A stretch of 38,671 nt of DNA, from assembly GCF_025354735.1 (NCBI RefSeq), contig NZ_JANXMI010000116.1, positions 1 to 38,671 of the forward strand, read 5' to 3'. This document shows positions 19,318 through 29,162 of the stretch, piece by piece. The notes under the pieces are model-generated. The model was not told where the DNA came from, searched no databases, and saw nothing but the letters and a program-made list of their open reading frames with translations. The first letter of the stretch is position 1; every line of letters starts with the position of its first letter. The position numbers were made by a program, and so were the translations under genes. Origin of the DNA: Rugamonas sp. GTDB taxonomy: Bacteria > Pseudomonadota > Gammaproteobacteria > Burkholderiales > Burkholderiaceae_D.

Positions 19318-20286
19318 TCAACAAAACGTCGCATGAAACAGCGCGTGCGCCGAGCGCAGCGACAACTGCCCCTGCTCCAGGCAGGCCGACAGCTTTTGCA
19401 CCGCCGCGTCGGTGGCGATGTGCTCGTCGACCCAGTCGGTGTGCTCGAAGGTGATGTGATGCGTCATGCCGCACTGCGGATCGATGATCGCCTGCAGCGT
19501 CTCCGGCGCCGCGCCGCCGAAGCCGACCACCAGCGACTGGCGGCCGCCGGCGTCGACGAAGAACAGCCCCAGCTCGAAGTCGGCCGCCGCCAGGAAGGGC
19601 GCGATCAGGTCGAGCCAGAACGCCGCCACCAGATGGCGGAAGCGCAGCTCGTTCGGCAGCGGCAGCACCAGGCTTTTTTCCAGCCGCGCCGCGCCGCTGC
19701 CGCGCACCGGCTGCATCAGCAGGCCGACGGCCACGATCATCTGCCGCACCGAGGCTTGCGCCAGCAGCGCCTGCAAGCCGGCCACGGTGTGGCCGTCGAG
19801 GAAGCGCAGGAAGGCGGCGTCGTGCTCGGCGGCGCCGGGATCGAGCTCGATCACGGTGGCCGCCAGCGCCCGCAGCGCCAGCTCGGGGTCGGCGGCGGCC
19901 AGCACGTCGGCGGCCAGCGCGTCGAACTCCTGCCACAGCGGCGCCAGCACCACGGGGCTGCGCGGCAGGAAGGCGGCGGCGTCGGCGATGTCGATGGCGC
20001 TCGTCATCAGGAAGGGATAGCGGCGCTGCGACTGGTCGCTGCTGGCGACGATGTGGCCGGCGATCGCGCGCCGGCTGCGGTTGCCGACGAAGGCGAACGG
20101 CAGCGGCTTCAGGGCGTCGTAATTGAGCTTCCAGCGCGGATCGGCCGTCAGCAGGTTCATGGTCTCGGCCAGCCACTGGTCGAGCAGCGTCACCAGCGGC
20201 AGGTTCTCGGCCGCCTTGATGAAGTCCGAACGCGCCGGCAGCTTGCCGAAGTAATCGATGCGGACCGCCTGCGGTGCGCGCTTCAT
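19318..20286 (-). CDS. tagF: T6SS regulator TagF
   Basis: The protein has 322 residues. The N-terminal domain begins IDYFGKLPARSDFIKA, a hallmark of TagF, followed by PLPFAFVGNRSRRAIAGHIV and SQRRYPFLMTSAI. TagF usually acts post-translationally to hold T6SS activity down, through the membrane complex or forkhead protein Fha; no Fha, PpkA or PppA gene is seen here. Its ATG overlaps the tssM stop (20283-20286), so the two are coupled. It appears intact. Confidence 0.9.
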   Translation of the reverse strand: MKRAPQAVRIDYFGKLPARSDFIKAAENLPLVTLLDQWLAETMNLLTADPRWKLNYDALKPLPFAFVGNRSRRAIAGHIVASSDQSQRRYPFLMTSAIDIADAAAFLPRSPVVLAPLWQEFDALAADVLAAADPELALRALAATVIELDPGAAEHDAAFLRFLDGHTVAGLQALLAQASVRQMIVAVGLLMQPVRGSGAARLEKSLVLPLPNELRFRHLVAAFWLDLIAPFLAAADFELGLFFVDAGGRQSLVVGFGGAAPETLQAIIDPQCGMTHHITFEHTDWVDEHIATDAAVQKLSACLEQGQLSLRSAHALFHATFC

Positions 20287-23200
20287 TTGGCCACCCCGGC
20301 GACGCCGCTGTCGATGGCGCCGGCGGCCAGCGGCACGGCGCCGGCGACCGCGCCGCCGACGATGGTTTCCGGCAGCGTCATGCCGCGCAAGCCCTGCGGC
20401 TGCGGCGAGGCGCCGTCGGCGGCGGCGCTGTCGGGACTGCTGGTGATCTTCAGGTCGAGGCCGACGTTGATGGCGCCGCTGCTCCAGTGCAGCTCGAAGA
20501 CGCCGTCGTCCTTGCGCTTTTTGGTGGCGGCGTCGATCATCCGTTTCAGGCTGAACTGGCCCGGCTCGTTGAACAGCTCCACCGTGCGGCCGTCGAAGGC
20601 CACGGCCGTGATGCGCGCGCCCGGCACGCCCTGCGCGCTGGGATGGACCATGCTGCTCCACGCGGCCGGCGTGTTGCGGTAGCGCAGCTGCTGGCCGTCG
20701 ATTTCTATCGTGTATTCGAGCGTGCCGGGGGCCGGCATCGGCTGGATCTGGAACACCGTCGACGCCACCGCCGACGCCGCCGCCACGCCGCCGGCGCCGA
20801 CCGGCGCGATCCAGCCGGGGAAGCGCGCCACCACCTGCGGCTGCAGGGCGATGCCCATGTCGGCCCAGGTGCGCGCGGCCAGCACGTCGCCGCGCCGCAC
20901 CACCAGCGGCCCCATGGAACCGGTGACGAATTTGGCGACCAGGCCGTCGGGACCGAAGAACTGGGCGATCTCGGCGCTGCTGGCCTCTATCCTGGCGTTC
21001 GGCGCGAACGGATATTTGCCGGCCAGCGATTGCTGGAACGGTTCGTAGACCTGGGCCAGCCAGGTCTTGTTGATTTCCGTCTGGGCCGGGCCGACGATGA
21101 CGGCGAAGGTCTGCATCAGCGGGCGCACCAGGAGGGGCCGGATGGCGGCCTTTTGCGCGTCGTTCATGCCGGTCAACATCTGCTCGTCGACGTAGCGCAG
21201 CGCGTCGGCCAGCTCGGAGCCGCTGCCCTCCAGCGTCTGCTGCATGAACTGCTTGGCGCCGGGACCGGGATCGCCCTGGTTCTTCAGCTGGTTCAGGCGG
21301 CTGCGCAGTTTCGACAGCAGGTCCATATAGGAACGCATCAGCGAGGCGTCCTTGTCCTTGGCCGCGACCAGCTTGGCGACGCCGGCGAATTCACGCCCGA
21401 CCGGCCCCACCGGCCGCTCGAAATGCAGCGCGTCGACTTGCAGGTTGACGTTGACGCTGCCGCCCGGCAGGGACGGCGCGCGCCGCGTCAAGAGATGCTT
21501 GAACCAGTTGACGAAGCCGGTCTGCGCCTCGTGCAGCTCGCCGCTCATCAGCGCGGGATTGTCCCACGAGGTCTGCGCATAGATGGTGTCGAGCAGCTTG
21601 GCGATCGGCGACGACTGCGGGTCGCCCAGCCGGTTCATCGCCGTCACCGCGCCGTTGAAGCCGTTGAGCTCGGCGATCGTCACGCCCTGCACGAATTTTT
21701 TCCACTCGCGCGCGTAATCGGCCTTGTACAGATCGACCAGGCCTTTCTGGATTTGTTCGGGACTGCCTTCGAGCGTCAGGTCGTCCGTCGACGCCGTTTG
21801 CAGCACCCAGTCGGCGCTTTGCAGCTCGTGGGTGGCGGCCTCCTTGAAGGCGGTGTCGACATATTTTTCCCACGCCTCGCGCGTGTAGGCGCCGGAAATG
21901 GCGTAGCTGCCGGCCACCAGCGCCTGGTCCTGCTCGCCGACGATGCGCGCCACCGTCATGCCCGGATAGCGCGTGGCGGCGCGGGCGCGGACGTCGGCGT
22001 AGACCCGTTCGCGCGCCGGCATGCCGCGCACCACGCGGCGCAGGCTGGCGCGCGCCTGGTCGATCAGCGCCAGCTTGGGCTCCACGCGCGGCCACGAGGG
22101 ATCGCTGATCTGGGCCAGATAAAAAGTCATCAGGCGCTCGGCGCTGCGTATCATCTGCTCGCGCGGCATGGCGCCGCGGTTGCCTTCGAGCCAGCCGCGC
22201 CAGTAGCGCGTCAGCTGGTCGTTCAGGTGACTCGCTTCGGCGTGCGACTTATCGATCAGCATCAGATAAGTTTTCAGCGCGTTGTAGGCGTCTTCCACAT
22301 TGGTCGGCGACGCGTCCTGGTACGGTTGCGCCGACGGCTGCGCGGGCGCGGCGGCGTTGGCTGCGTTGGCGGCGGTCGCGCTGGCGGCGGCGCCAGCGAT
22401 GGGCGCCGCGTCGACCGCGCGCGCGGCCGGCTGCAACTCGTCGGCGCTGGCGTTCATCTCCGTCAGCAGCGCCTCCAGATTGCCGACCACCGGCTTGAGC
22501 ATCACCTGCTCGACGCCGGAAAAATATTCCTCGCGCAGTTTGCGCTCCAGCAGCGCGCCCTGATACAAGCCCATGCGCAGCGACAGCGGCCGCTCGCGGC
22601 GGAATTTTTCCAGCTCCTCGATGCGGTCCTGCATGATCTCCAGCGCCTCCAGGCGCGATTGCAGGTCGAGGCGGCGCTCCTGCAACTTGATGACCTTGTC
22701 GAGATCGGCGCGCACATTGCTGACCAGCTGGCGGTTGCCCATATACGACCAGCTCCAGCCGCCCAGCGACGCGCCCAGCAAGATGGTCGCCGCGAAAAAC
22801 ACCGCATACTTCAGTTGCAGCTTGCTCTTGCTGGCGTACTGCGACACCAGATCCTTGTCGGCGAAAATCACCTTGCGGAACAGGCTCAGCAAAAAATAGC
22901 CGGTGTGGGCCGCGCCCACGGCCTCCGGCTGCGCCGGCATGGTCAGCCCGAAGCGCTCGGCGATGCGCTTGGTCTGGGCGCTCAGCGGCGTGCCCTCCTG
23001 TAGCGCGCTGGTGAAATAAAAGCCGCGGAACACGGGCTTGAACTGGAAGGGATTTTCTTCAAACAGCGTGGCGATGAAGGCCCGCACCGGCGCCCGTACC
23101 GTCAGGAATTCGATAGGGAACGTAAACACGCCGGCCTGCATATGCCGCCGTTGCATGCCCATGTTGGCCAGGCTCATTTCCTGCAAGCCGTCGCACAGTT

Positions 23201-24128
23201 CATCGAAGCTCTGGTCGAAAAAGGCCAGCAGCTGCTGGCTCGACGCCTGGCGCTTGTAGGCCATGGTCGCGCCCCACACCCGCTCGCGTTCGCTGCGCTC
23301 GGCCATGGCGAAAAATTCGCTGAAGCCGGCGATCAGGTCGGCCTTGGTGAACACCACGTAGACCGGCGCGAACACTTCGAGCCGCTCGATCAGGTCCTGC
23401 ACCCGCTGGCGCAGGCTGTGCGCCAGCTTGAGGCCGGCGGCCGGATCGTCGCCGCGCAACTCGGCGATGCTGACGGCGATGATGATGCCGTTGATCGGCG
23501 CCCGGTGGCGGTATTTTTTCAGCAGGTCGAGAAAGCCCAGCCACTCGGCGTGGTTGGCGTCGACCACCGAATAGCGGCCGGCCGTGTCGAGCAGGATGCC
23601 GTCGGTGGTGAAGAACCAGTCGCAGTTGCGGGTGCCGCCGATGCCGCGCACGATCTTGGCTTCGCCGAAAGGAAACTGCAAGCCGGAATTGGTGATGGCG
23701 CTGCTCTTGCCGGCCGCCGGATTACCGATAATCATGTACCACGGCAGTTCGTACAGGGCACGCTGGCCCGACAGCAAGCCCAGTTTCGAATTCTTGATGG
23801 TGGCGATCGCCTTGACCAGGCTGTCGCGGATGGTGTCGACCTCCTCGTGCGGCGCCAGCTCGGCCTTGCCGGCCGCCGGCGGCGAGGCCGGCTCGGCGCC
23901 CTGGCCCATGGCGTCGCCCAGCAGGTCCGACTGGCGCCTGGCGACGTGGCGCCGCACCGCCCAGATGATGAAGGCCAGCACCAGCGTCGCCGCCAACGCC
24001 GCCAGCACCCAGATCAGCGCCAGCTCCAGCATTTCCGCGCCCAGATAATAGAGCGCCGCCAGCATCACCAGGCCGGCGATGGAGACCCAGCGGGTATTGG
24101 TCAGAAAGTACCAGATTCTTCGCATCAT
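20283..24128 (-). CDS. tssM: T6SS inner-membrane protein TssM (IcmF)
   Basis: The protein has 1281 residues with two N-terminal transmembrane helices (about 13-60), a cytoplasmic NTPase-like domain with Walker A GNPAAGKSS near residue 137 and LLDTAGRYSV near 178, and a third transmembrane helix near 440-460. A long periplasmic region reaches the C-terminal domain that meets TssJ. Residues about 565-600 form an Ala-rich low-complexity insert. Length is in the normal range and I see no interruption. Its start overlaps the reading frame of the M15 peptidase upstream; the next ATG (24125) is equally plausible. Confidence 0.95.
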   Translation of the reverse strand: MMRRIWYFLTNTRWVSIAGLVMLAALYYLGAEMLELALIWVLAALAATLVLAFIIWAVRRHVARRQSDLLGDAMGQGAEPASPPAAGKAELAPHEEVDTIRDSLVKAIATIKNSKLGLLSGQRALYELPWYMIIGNPAAGKSSAITNSGLQFPFGEAKIVRGIGGTRNCDWFFTTDGILLDTAGRYSVVDANHAEWLGFLDLLKKYRHRAPINGIIIAVSIAELRGDDPAAGLKLAHSLRQRVQDLIERLEVFAPVYVVFTKADLIAGFSEFFAMAERSERERVWGATMAYKRQASSQQLLAFFDQSFDELCDGLQEMSLANMGMQRRHMQAGVFTFPIEFLTVRAPVRAFIATLFEENPFQFKPVFRGFYFTSALQEGTPLSAQTKRIAERFGLTMPAQPEAVGAAHTGYFLLSLFRKVIFADKDLVSQYASKSKLQLKYAVFFAATILLGASLGGWSWSYMGNRQLVSNVRADLDKVIKLQERRLDLQSRLEALEIMQDRIEELEKFRRERPLSLRMGLYQGALLERKLREEYFSGVEQVMLKPVVGNLEALLTEMNASADELQPAARAVDAAPIAGAAASATAANAANAAAPAQPSAQPYQDASPTNVEDAYNALKTYLMLIDKSHAEASHLNDQLTRYWRGWLEGNRGAMPREQMIRSAERLMTFYLAQISDPSWPRVEPKLALIDQARASLRRVVRGMPARERVYADVRARAATRYPGMTVARIVGEQDQALVAGSYAISGAYTREAWEKYVDTAFKEAATHELQSADWVLQTASTDDLTLEGSPEQIQKGLVDLYKADYAREWKKFVQGVTIAELNGFNGAVTAMNRLGDPQSSPIAKLLDTIYAQTSWDNPALMSGELHEAQTGFVNWFKHLLTRRAPSLPGGSVNVNLQVDALHFERPVGPVGREFAGVAKLVAAKDKDASLMRSYMDLLSKLRSRLNQLKNQGDPGPGAKQFMQQTLEGSGSELADALRYVDEQMLTGMNDAQKAAIRPLLVRPLMQTFAVIVGPAQTEINKTWLAQVYEPFQQSLAGKYPFAPNARIEASSAEIAQFFGPDGLVAKFVTGSMGPLVVRRGDVLAARTWADMGIALQPQVVARFPGWIAPVGAGGVAAASAVASTVFQIQPMPAPGTLEYTIEIDGQQLRYRNTPAAWSSMVHPSAQGVPGARITAVAFDGRTVELFNEPGQFSLKRMIDAATKKRKDDGVFELHWSSGAINVGLDLKITSSPDSAAADGASPQPQGLRGMTLPETIVGGAVAGAVPLAAGAIDSGVAGVAK

Positions 24129-25087
24129 GGAGTGGCCGCCTGTTGAACGGGCCCGGCGAGCGCGGGCGAACCGGTCAATGGTGCCATCAACAAAGAGGGG
24201 ATTTCTTGCGCAGAAACAAAGGTCGGGCCGCCGCCACGCCTTATTTTTTGATGACGCCGGCGACCTGCAATTCCGTATGGCCCAGATCCATCATGGTCCA
24301 GCGCCCGCCCCAGCGCAGGCCGGCGGGCCGATTCGGCCACCTGGCCGTAGAGCCGATAGCCGCGCATGGCCCACGGATCTTTTTCGGAAATGAGCAGCTT
24401 GCCGTCCCGCAGGAAGGCGCAGTCGGCGGCCAGGCCGAACTGGTGATAACTCTGGAAGGCCTTGGCGTTGGTGACGCTGGGACCGGCCGCCGCCAGCAGG
24501 TTTTGCCGCTCGGGGCTGCGGTAGCCCTCCAGGATCGCCATGTCGTAGCCGTGCTCGTCTTTCATGATCTTGAACACCAGCAGCAGGCGCTGGGCGAAAT
24601 CGTGCTCCAGCAGCGCCCAGTTGCGGTTGGCGCCGCCCAGCATCGGCCGCACCTGCGCCACCTCGGTGGTGGCGAAGACGACCGGCGGCAGCGGCGTCGG
24701 CGGCGCCAGCTGCTCGCCCTTGAGCAAGTCGGCCACTTGGGTGTTGATGGCGTGGCCGGCATCGTCGTCGTAGCCGCCCAGCATGCCGGGATTGCTGACC
24801 AGCCAGGCCAGCAGCGCCGGCACCGTCAGCACCACGGCGGCGGCCAGCGCCAGCAGGCTGCGCCGGCACAGCCAGCGCCAGCCGCGCCGCAGGCCGGACC
24901 GCGTGACGCGGCCCGCCGCCGCGGCTTGGCGCAGGCCGCCGTGATTGGCGCGCCGCACGCCACGGCCGACGCGCAGGCGCAGCAGCGCCACCGACTGCGC
25001 CACCAGCTCGCGGCCGGCCGGAAACAGCAGCAGCCAGGCGCCGGCGCAGACCAGCGCGAAGAACAGCAGCACGGAAAAGATAAACAT
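24125..25087 (-). CDS. Membrane M15 peptidase of the T6SS locus, frameshifted before its last zinc ligand
   Basis: The start is ATG 25087, with TGGAG upstream; longer frames to 25189 have no ribosome binding site. TM1 spans residues 2-22 and TM2 about 77-98. The periplasmic part has EGYRSPERQN and SYHQFGLAADC, with zinc ligands His215 and Asp222. After residue 254 (AESA) the frame is lost. The adjacent frame gives GLRWGGRWTMMDLGHTELQV with the third ligand His and ends at a TAA at 24241-24243. An insertion of about 4 bp near 24320-24331 explains it. M15-type D-Ala-D-Ala or L-Ala-D-Glu peptidases in T6SS loci (such as TagX of Acinetobacter) open peptidoglycan for assembly. As written, the catalytic site is incomplete. 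Confidence 0.8.
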   Translation of the reverse strand: MFIFSVLLFFALVCAGAWLLLFPAGRELVAQSVALLRLRVGRGVRRANHGGLRQAAAAGRVTRSGLRRGWRWLCRRSLLALAAAVVLTVPALLAWLVSNPGMLGGYDDDAGHAINTQVADLLKGEQLAPPTPLPPVVFATTEVAQVRPMLGGANRNWALLEHDFAQRLLLVFKIMKDEHGYDMAILEGYRSPERQNLLAAAGPSVTNAKAFQSYHQFGLAADCAFLRDGKLLISEKDPWAMRGYRLYGQVAESARRPALGRALDHDGSGPYGIAGRRRHQKIRRGGGPTFVSAQEIPSLLMAPLTGSPALAGPVQQAATP

Positions 25088-25220
25088 GGTGCGCTCCATC
25101 AAAACAGGACGGCGCCGCAAACCGGACACTGGCTGGCGGCGATGGCGGGAAGCGGGAAGGCCCATCGTAAGCCGCAGCGAAAATGTCATTGGATGCTATA
25201 TCAAGCTTGAGGGGGTTATT

Positions 25221-26066
25221 TTGGACGCATCAAAACAAAAGCCGACGTTGCTGCGAGCCGCGGCGGATGGCAACCGGGCCGATCACAACAAGCGCATCCT
25301 GGCCGCGCTGGAACACGGCGGCCTGCCGCTACCGGCCGACCGCGCACGCCGCCGCCACCTCGACGGCCTGACCGTGGGCCTGGGCGCGGGACTGTTGCTG
25401 ATGAGCGTGATGGCCTGGCTGGTCTACGACAACGCCGGCTCGCCTACGCCGCCGGTGCCGGAGGGGAGGAGTGGCGGACGGACGCTGGCGGCGCTGCCGG
25501 CGCGGCCGACAGCGCAGCAGGCCACGGCGGCGACGGCGGCAGCGGTAAATCAGGCGGCCGCCATCATCACCGAGTCCCCGGCGCTGGAACGGCCGGCGTC
25601 GCACCCGCCGGCAACGCCGGGGCACGGCCCGACCCGGCCGTCGATAGCGGACGCAAACGCAGCGGCGAAGGCGGCAACGTCGACGACGATGACGGCGGTG
25701 GCGGCGGTCCCAAAAACGGCGGCGGCGCAAGAACGCGCCGTCGCCACCGTCTCCGCCACGTCCACGAACGGCGCGAACAACGCGAACAACACCTCCTCGC
25801 GCCGCGCCGCCGCACCCGGTCCGCCGCCCATCCCGACCGACACCGACGTCACCTTGCTGACGGCGCTGGTGGCGCATGCCAACGGCCCGACCATGATCCT
25901 GCCGGAACGCACCCGCGACGTGGTCGAACGCCAGGACGACGACAGCAGCGCGGCATTGCTGGCGCGCTGCAAGCTGCTCGGCAGCATCGAAGGCATGCTG
26001 TGCCGCTCACGCATCTGCGCCGGCCGCTGGGACAGCGACGCCGCCTGCCGCGCGCCCAGCCACTGA
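25221..26066 (+). CDS. Hypothetical single-pass membrane protein, Ala/Thr-rich
   Basis: The protein has about 281 residues. I chose TTG 25221 because GAGGGGG lies seven bases upstream and the sequence before it has no start signal. A charged cytoplasmic N-terminus of about 48 residues leads into one transmembrane helix (VGLGAGLLLMSVMAWLVY), then a disordered Ala/Thr/Pro region to about residue 200. The C-terminal part is ordered and carries three or four cysteines (CKLLGSIEGMLCRSRICAGRW). It is transcribed away from the T6SS locus. No family is recognised. The shape, anchor plus linker plus small periplasmic Cys-rich domain, suggests an envelope protein. Confidence 0.65.
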   Translation: MDASKQKPTLLRAAADGNRADHNKRILAALEHGGLPLPADRARRRHLDGLTVGLGAGLLLMSVMAWLVYDNAGSPTPPVPEGRSGGRTLAALPARPTAQQATAATAAAVNQAAAIITESPALERPASHPPATPGHGPTRPSIADANAAAKAATSTTMTAVAAVPKTAAAQERAVATVSATSTNGANNANNTSSRRAAAPGPPPIPTDTDVTLLTALVAHANGPTMILPERTRDVVERQDDDSSAALLARCKLLGSIEGMLCRSRICAGRWDSDAACRAPSH

Positions 26067-26102
26067 TGCGACGCCGGGCGGCAACGCCGACAAGGCGGGA
26101 CC

Positions 26103-26543
26103 TTACTGGACCTGCAGCTGCTTGCCTCCCGTGCCGACGCGCTTGGGCAGCGTCAGCCGCAGTACGCCGTTTTCATATTTGGCCTCGGCCTTGTCGTCGT
26201 CGACTTCCTGCGGCAGCGTAAAGCTGCGATACACTTGCCCACAATAGCGTTCGCTGCGCAGCATGCCGCTGCCGGCGTCCTTCTCCTCCTTCATCTCCGC
26301 CGTCAGCGAAACCTGGTTGCCATTGATCGCAATCTTGATGTCTTCCTTCTGCACGCCGGGCAGGTCGGCCTTGACCATATACTCCTGCTCGTTTTCCGTC
26401 ACATCCATGCGCATGCGCGGCGCCCCGTCCCCGCCGCGCAGCAGGGCCGGTGAAAAGTCACGCAGCATTTCATCGATATCGCGGAAGGGATCGAAGCGCG
26501 CCAGGTCGCGGAAGGGGCCAAACCGCGTCAGATTGTTAGCCAT
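26103..26543 (-). CDS. Small heat-shock protein, Hsp20 family
   Basis: The protein has 146 residues from ATG 26543, with GGAGG eight bases upstream. The N-terminus RFGPFRDLARFDPFRDIDEM is followed by an alpha-crystallin domain (RMRMDVTENEQEYMVKADLPGVQKEDI to YENGVLRLTLPKR, about 45-140). These proteins bind unfolding clients without ATP and hand them to Hsp70-type chaperones. It is monocistronic, flanked by genes on the other strand. Length is normal. Confidence 0.93.
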   Translation of the reverse strand: MANNLTRFGPFRDLARFDPFRDIDEMLRDFSPALLRGGDGAPRMRMDVTENEQEYMVKADLPGVQKEDIKIAINGNQVSLTAEMKEEKDAGSGMLRSERYCGQVYRSFTLPQEVDDDKAEAKYENGVLRLTLPKRVGTGGKQLQVQ

Positions 26544-26733
26544 ATATCCTCCTTTTATGATCGTGTCCAGCCCGCCCAGCCCGGCTGGCTCGACGTCCGG
26601 TCCTATTATGTTAGGAGCCGGCGCGGCCGGTGTCAATCGTGCGGACGCCCTGCGCCATCGGCTTTTGCGCCGGCGCTTCAATCTACAGTATGCTTACGCC
26701 TCCGGCCCGCCAGCCGCCCCCCAAAGGACCGCA

Positions 26734-27666
26734 GTGATCGTAAGCCATGACGCCAGCATCTGGGATGCGGCCGCCGCCCTGCCGCTCGAACAACGCCTCG
26801 GCGCCGCGCCGGCCGAGCTGGTGGCCCACGTCAACGCCGTCAACGCGCTGAGCGGCGCCAGCAACGTGCGCGCCGCGTCGGTGCCGGACGATTTCCGCGA
26901 CGACGTGCGCGCCGCCGTCGACGAACTGCCGGCGGCGGTCAAGGCCCTGCTGCGCGAGAACTACCTCGGCGTCTACTTCACGCACGCGCTGGGATCGTCG
27001 GCCATCACCGACATCGTCGTCACGCCGGCCAGCGAATTTCTCGGCATCGTCACCGCGCTCGACGCCGACGCCTTCATCGCCCGCAGCGCCAACGAGTGGG
27101 CCAGCTGGAAGGAAAACACGCCGTTCGCGCCCTCGCGCTACGCGGTCGAAGTGCGCATCGCCGCGCCGGCGCAGGACAACCGCAAGAACGCGATCCAATA
27201 TCTGCTGCTGCATGAACTGGGCCACGCGCTGGCCGCCGGCCGCACGCTGCTGCCCGACTGGTGGCTGGGCGCGGACCAGATCCAGCCGGCCGACAGTTAC
27301 TCCTTCCTGCCGATTTCGTGGCGGATCGACGCCAACGGCGCCATACTGCCGCTGGACGCCTACGATTTCGCGGCGCGCGCGCAGCTGTCGTTCTACAGCG
27401 GTCCGCAGCTGGCCGGCGCGCAGATGCTGCCGATTTATCAGGCCCTGCAACGGACCGATTTCTTCACGCTGTATTCCTGCGTCAGCGCGCACGAAGACTT
27501 CGCCGAATCGTTCGCATCGTATGTGCACATGCAGCTGCTGCACAAGCCGATGAGCGTGCGCGTGCTGCACGACGGCGCGCCCGTGCTGGCATTGAATATG
27601 GACTGGAACGACGCCCGCTTCGCGCGCAAGGCGGCGCTGCTGGGACGTTTGCTGCGTCAGGATTAG
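26734..27666 (+). CDS. Putative zinc metallopeptidase (HELGH)
   Basis: The protein has 310 residues from GTG 26734; AAAGGA lies five bases upstream and no ATG start fits. The zinc motif HELGH is at 160-164 (YLLLHELGHALAAGR), and a candidate third ligand Glu258 lies in HEDFAESFASYVHM, a gluzincin-like arrangement. No signal peptide or membrane helix is seen, so it is probably cytoplasmic. It does not match a peptidase family that I can name. Its last bases overlap the stop of the convergent PLP-enzyme gene at 27663-27666, so a functional link with that operon is possible but not shown. Confidence 0.75.
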   Translation: MIVSHDASIWDAAAALPLEQRLGAAPAELVAHVNAVNALSGASNVRAASVPDDFRDDVRAAVDELPAAVKALLRENYLGVYFTHALGSSAITDIVVTPASEFLGIVTALDADAFIARSANEWASWKENTPFAPSRYAVEVRIAAPAQDNRKNAIQYLLLHELGHALAAGRTLLPDWWLGADQIQPADSYSFLPISWRIDANGAILPLDAYDFAARAQLSFYSGPQLAGAQMLPIYQALQRTDFFTLYSCVSAHEDFAESFASYVHMQLLHKPMSVRVLHDGAPVLALNMDWNDARFARKAALLGRLLRQD

Positions 27667-29156
27667 GCGGCGGGCGGCGGCGCGATCAGCGCGCAGATCG
27701 CGGTCAGCGCCGCGCGGGCTTCGTCTATGCCGTCGATGCCGCCCATGCCGCCGGCGCCGCACGCATCGGCCACCATGCGCGCGCTGGCGCACAGGCGCAG
27801 GGCGCTGATGGGGCGACCGTCGCGCTGTCCGCACAGCACCGGCTGGCCGAGCTGGAAGCGGCGTCCGCCCCACCCTTGCGCCTGAAGACGGCGATAAATA
27901 TCCAGCGTCCGTTCGCAACTGAGGATGGCGCCGTCGCCGTCCTTGAGCAGGAAGGGAAAAATCGTTTGCTCCGCATCCCAGCCGCGCGCCACGCCGAGCG
28001 CGCCGCGCTCTATCGCCGCCACCGGCAGCACTTCGACCAGCGCGCAGGCCGACAGCATGGCGCCGACCGCGGCGCCGAAGCGGCGCAAAAAGTCGGTGCG
28101 CGCCGCTTCGGAGACGGCGGCGTAACGCCTCATTTCAAACAGCGCCGCTTCCCAGCGCAGCAGCAAACCGAAGTTCGCCAGCGCCGGCAAGGCGGTCTTG
28201 TCGACGCGGTGATCGGGCCAGTCGCCGGCGGCCGAATACGCGGCCAGCGCGGCGGATAAATGGCCGCCGCATTTGCGCGCCATGAAGCCGGGCGGCAGCA
28301 GCAGCGCGCCGCAAAACGTCGGCCCCGTCATGAACTTGGAGCCGGTCAGCGCCACCATGAAACCCTGCGCCAGATAGGCGCGCACGGTGGCCGGCGCGAG
28401 GCGGAACTGGCAGCCGTCGACCAGCACGTCGAGCTGGCCGGGATAGCGCGCGCGCAGCGCCAGCACGGCGGCGATACCGGGCGCGATCAAGCCGGTCTTG
28501 CTGACGTCCGTCAGCGCCAGCAGCACCGGTGCGCCGTCGGCGGCGCAGGCGCTGACGATATCGGCATAATCGGCATCGACCGCGGCGGCCGGGCGCAGGC
28601 CGCCGTCGGCCTCGCGCGAGGCCACGAAATGGGTCGCGCCATGCCAATCGCCTATCGCTGCGCCGGCCGTGACGGCGGCGCCGCAGGCCGTGTTGCCGTT
28701 GAAGTGGCGGCCTTGCAGCGCGAGCGGCACGCCGCTGCCGGTCTCGCATGCGGAAATGAGCACAGTGTGGCGCGGCCGGCATAGCCCGGCGGCCAGCAAA
28801 TGGATGTCGGTGCCCGACGCGGCCAGCACGGCGTCGACGCCGTCGTCCGGCCCCAGGCCGCAGTAATCGAGCAGCGCGGCGCGCTGGCGCGCCGTCTCGC
28901 GCGCGTAGACCAGGTGCGCCGCCTCGGTGCGCAGGCGGCCGGCGCAGGCGGCGCGCAAGGCGGCGGCGGCGGCGAAGGCGGCGGCCGAGATGTTGGTGGC
29001 GGTCGACGATCCCAGCGCGGCCACGGCGGCGTCGGGCGCCGGCGCGCAGCCGTAGCGCGTGCGGCCGGTGGCGCCGTCCGGCACGATGCGCTCGTCGCCG
29101 CCCGTCACCAGCAGCGCGGCGGTCGAGGCGAGGGTGGTGGCGGCGCCGTCGTCCAT
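27663..29156 (-). CDS. PLP-dependent aminotransferase class V-like enzyme
   Basis: The protein has 497 residues. PLP-site features of the class V fold are visible: VLVDGCQFR with Asp247, and LTGSKFMTGP with the likely Schiff-base lysine at 274. HLVYARETARQRAALL and ASGTDIHLLA near 81-120 match the cofactor phosphate region. The family includes cysteine desulfurases, kynureninases and serine-type aminotransferases; the substrate cannot be read from sequence. It is the last gene of a three-gene minus-strand operon, six bases after the ATP-grasp-like gene. The N-terminus (about 1-45) is variable and the start at 29156 is the first in-frame ATG. Confidence 0.75.
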   Translation of the reverse strand: MDDGAATTLASTAALLVTGGDERIVPDGATGRTRYGCAPAPDAAVAALGSSTATNISAAAFAAAAALRAACAGRLRTEAAHLVYARETARQRAALLDYCGLGPDDGVDAVLAASGTDIHLLAAGLCRPRHTVLISACETGSGVPLALQGRHFNGNTACGAAVTAGAAIGDWHGATHFVASREADGGLRPAAAVDADYADIVSACAADGAPVLLALTDVSKTGLIAPGIAAVLALRARYPGQLDVLVDGCQFRLAPATVRAYLAQGFMVALTGSKFMTGPTFCGALLLPPGFMARKCGGHLSAALAAYSAAGDWPDHRVDKTALPALANFGLLLRWEAALFEMRRYAAVSEAARTDFLRRFGAAVGAMLSACALVEVLPVAAIERGALGVARGWDAEQTIFPFLLKDGDGAILSCERTLDIYRRLQAQGWGGRRFQLGQPVLCGQRDGRPISALRLCASARMVADACGAGGMGGIDGIDEARAALTAICALIAPPPAA

Positions 29157-29162
29157 CGCGGC

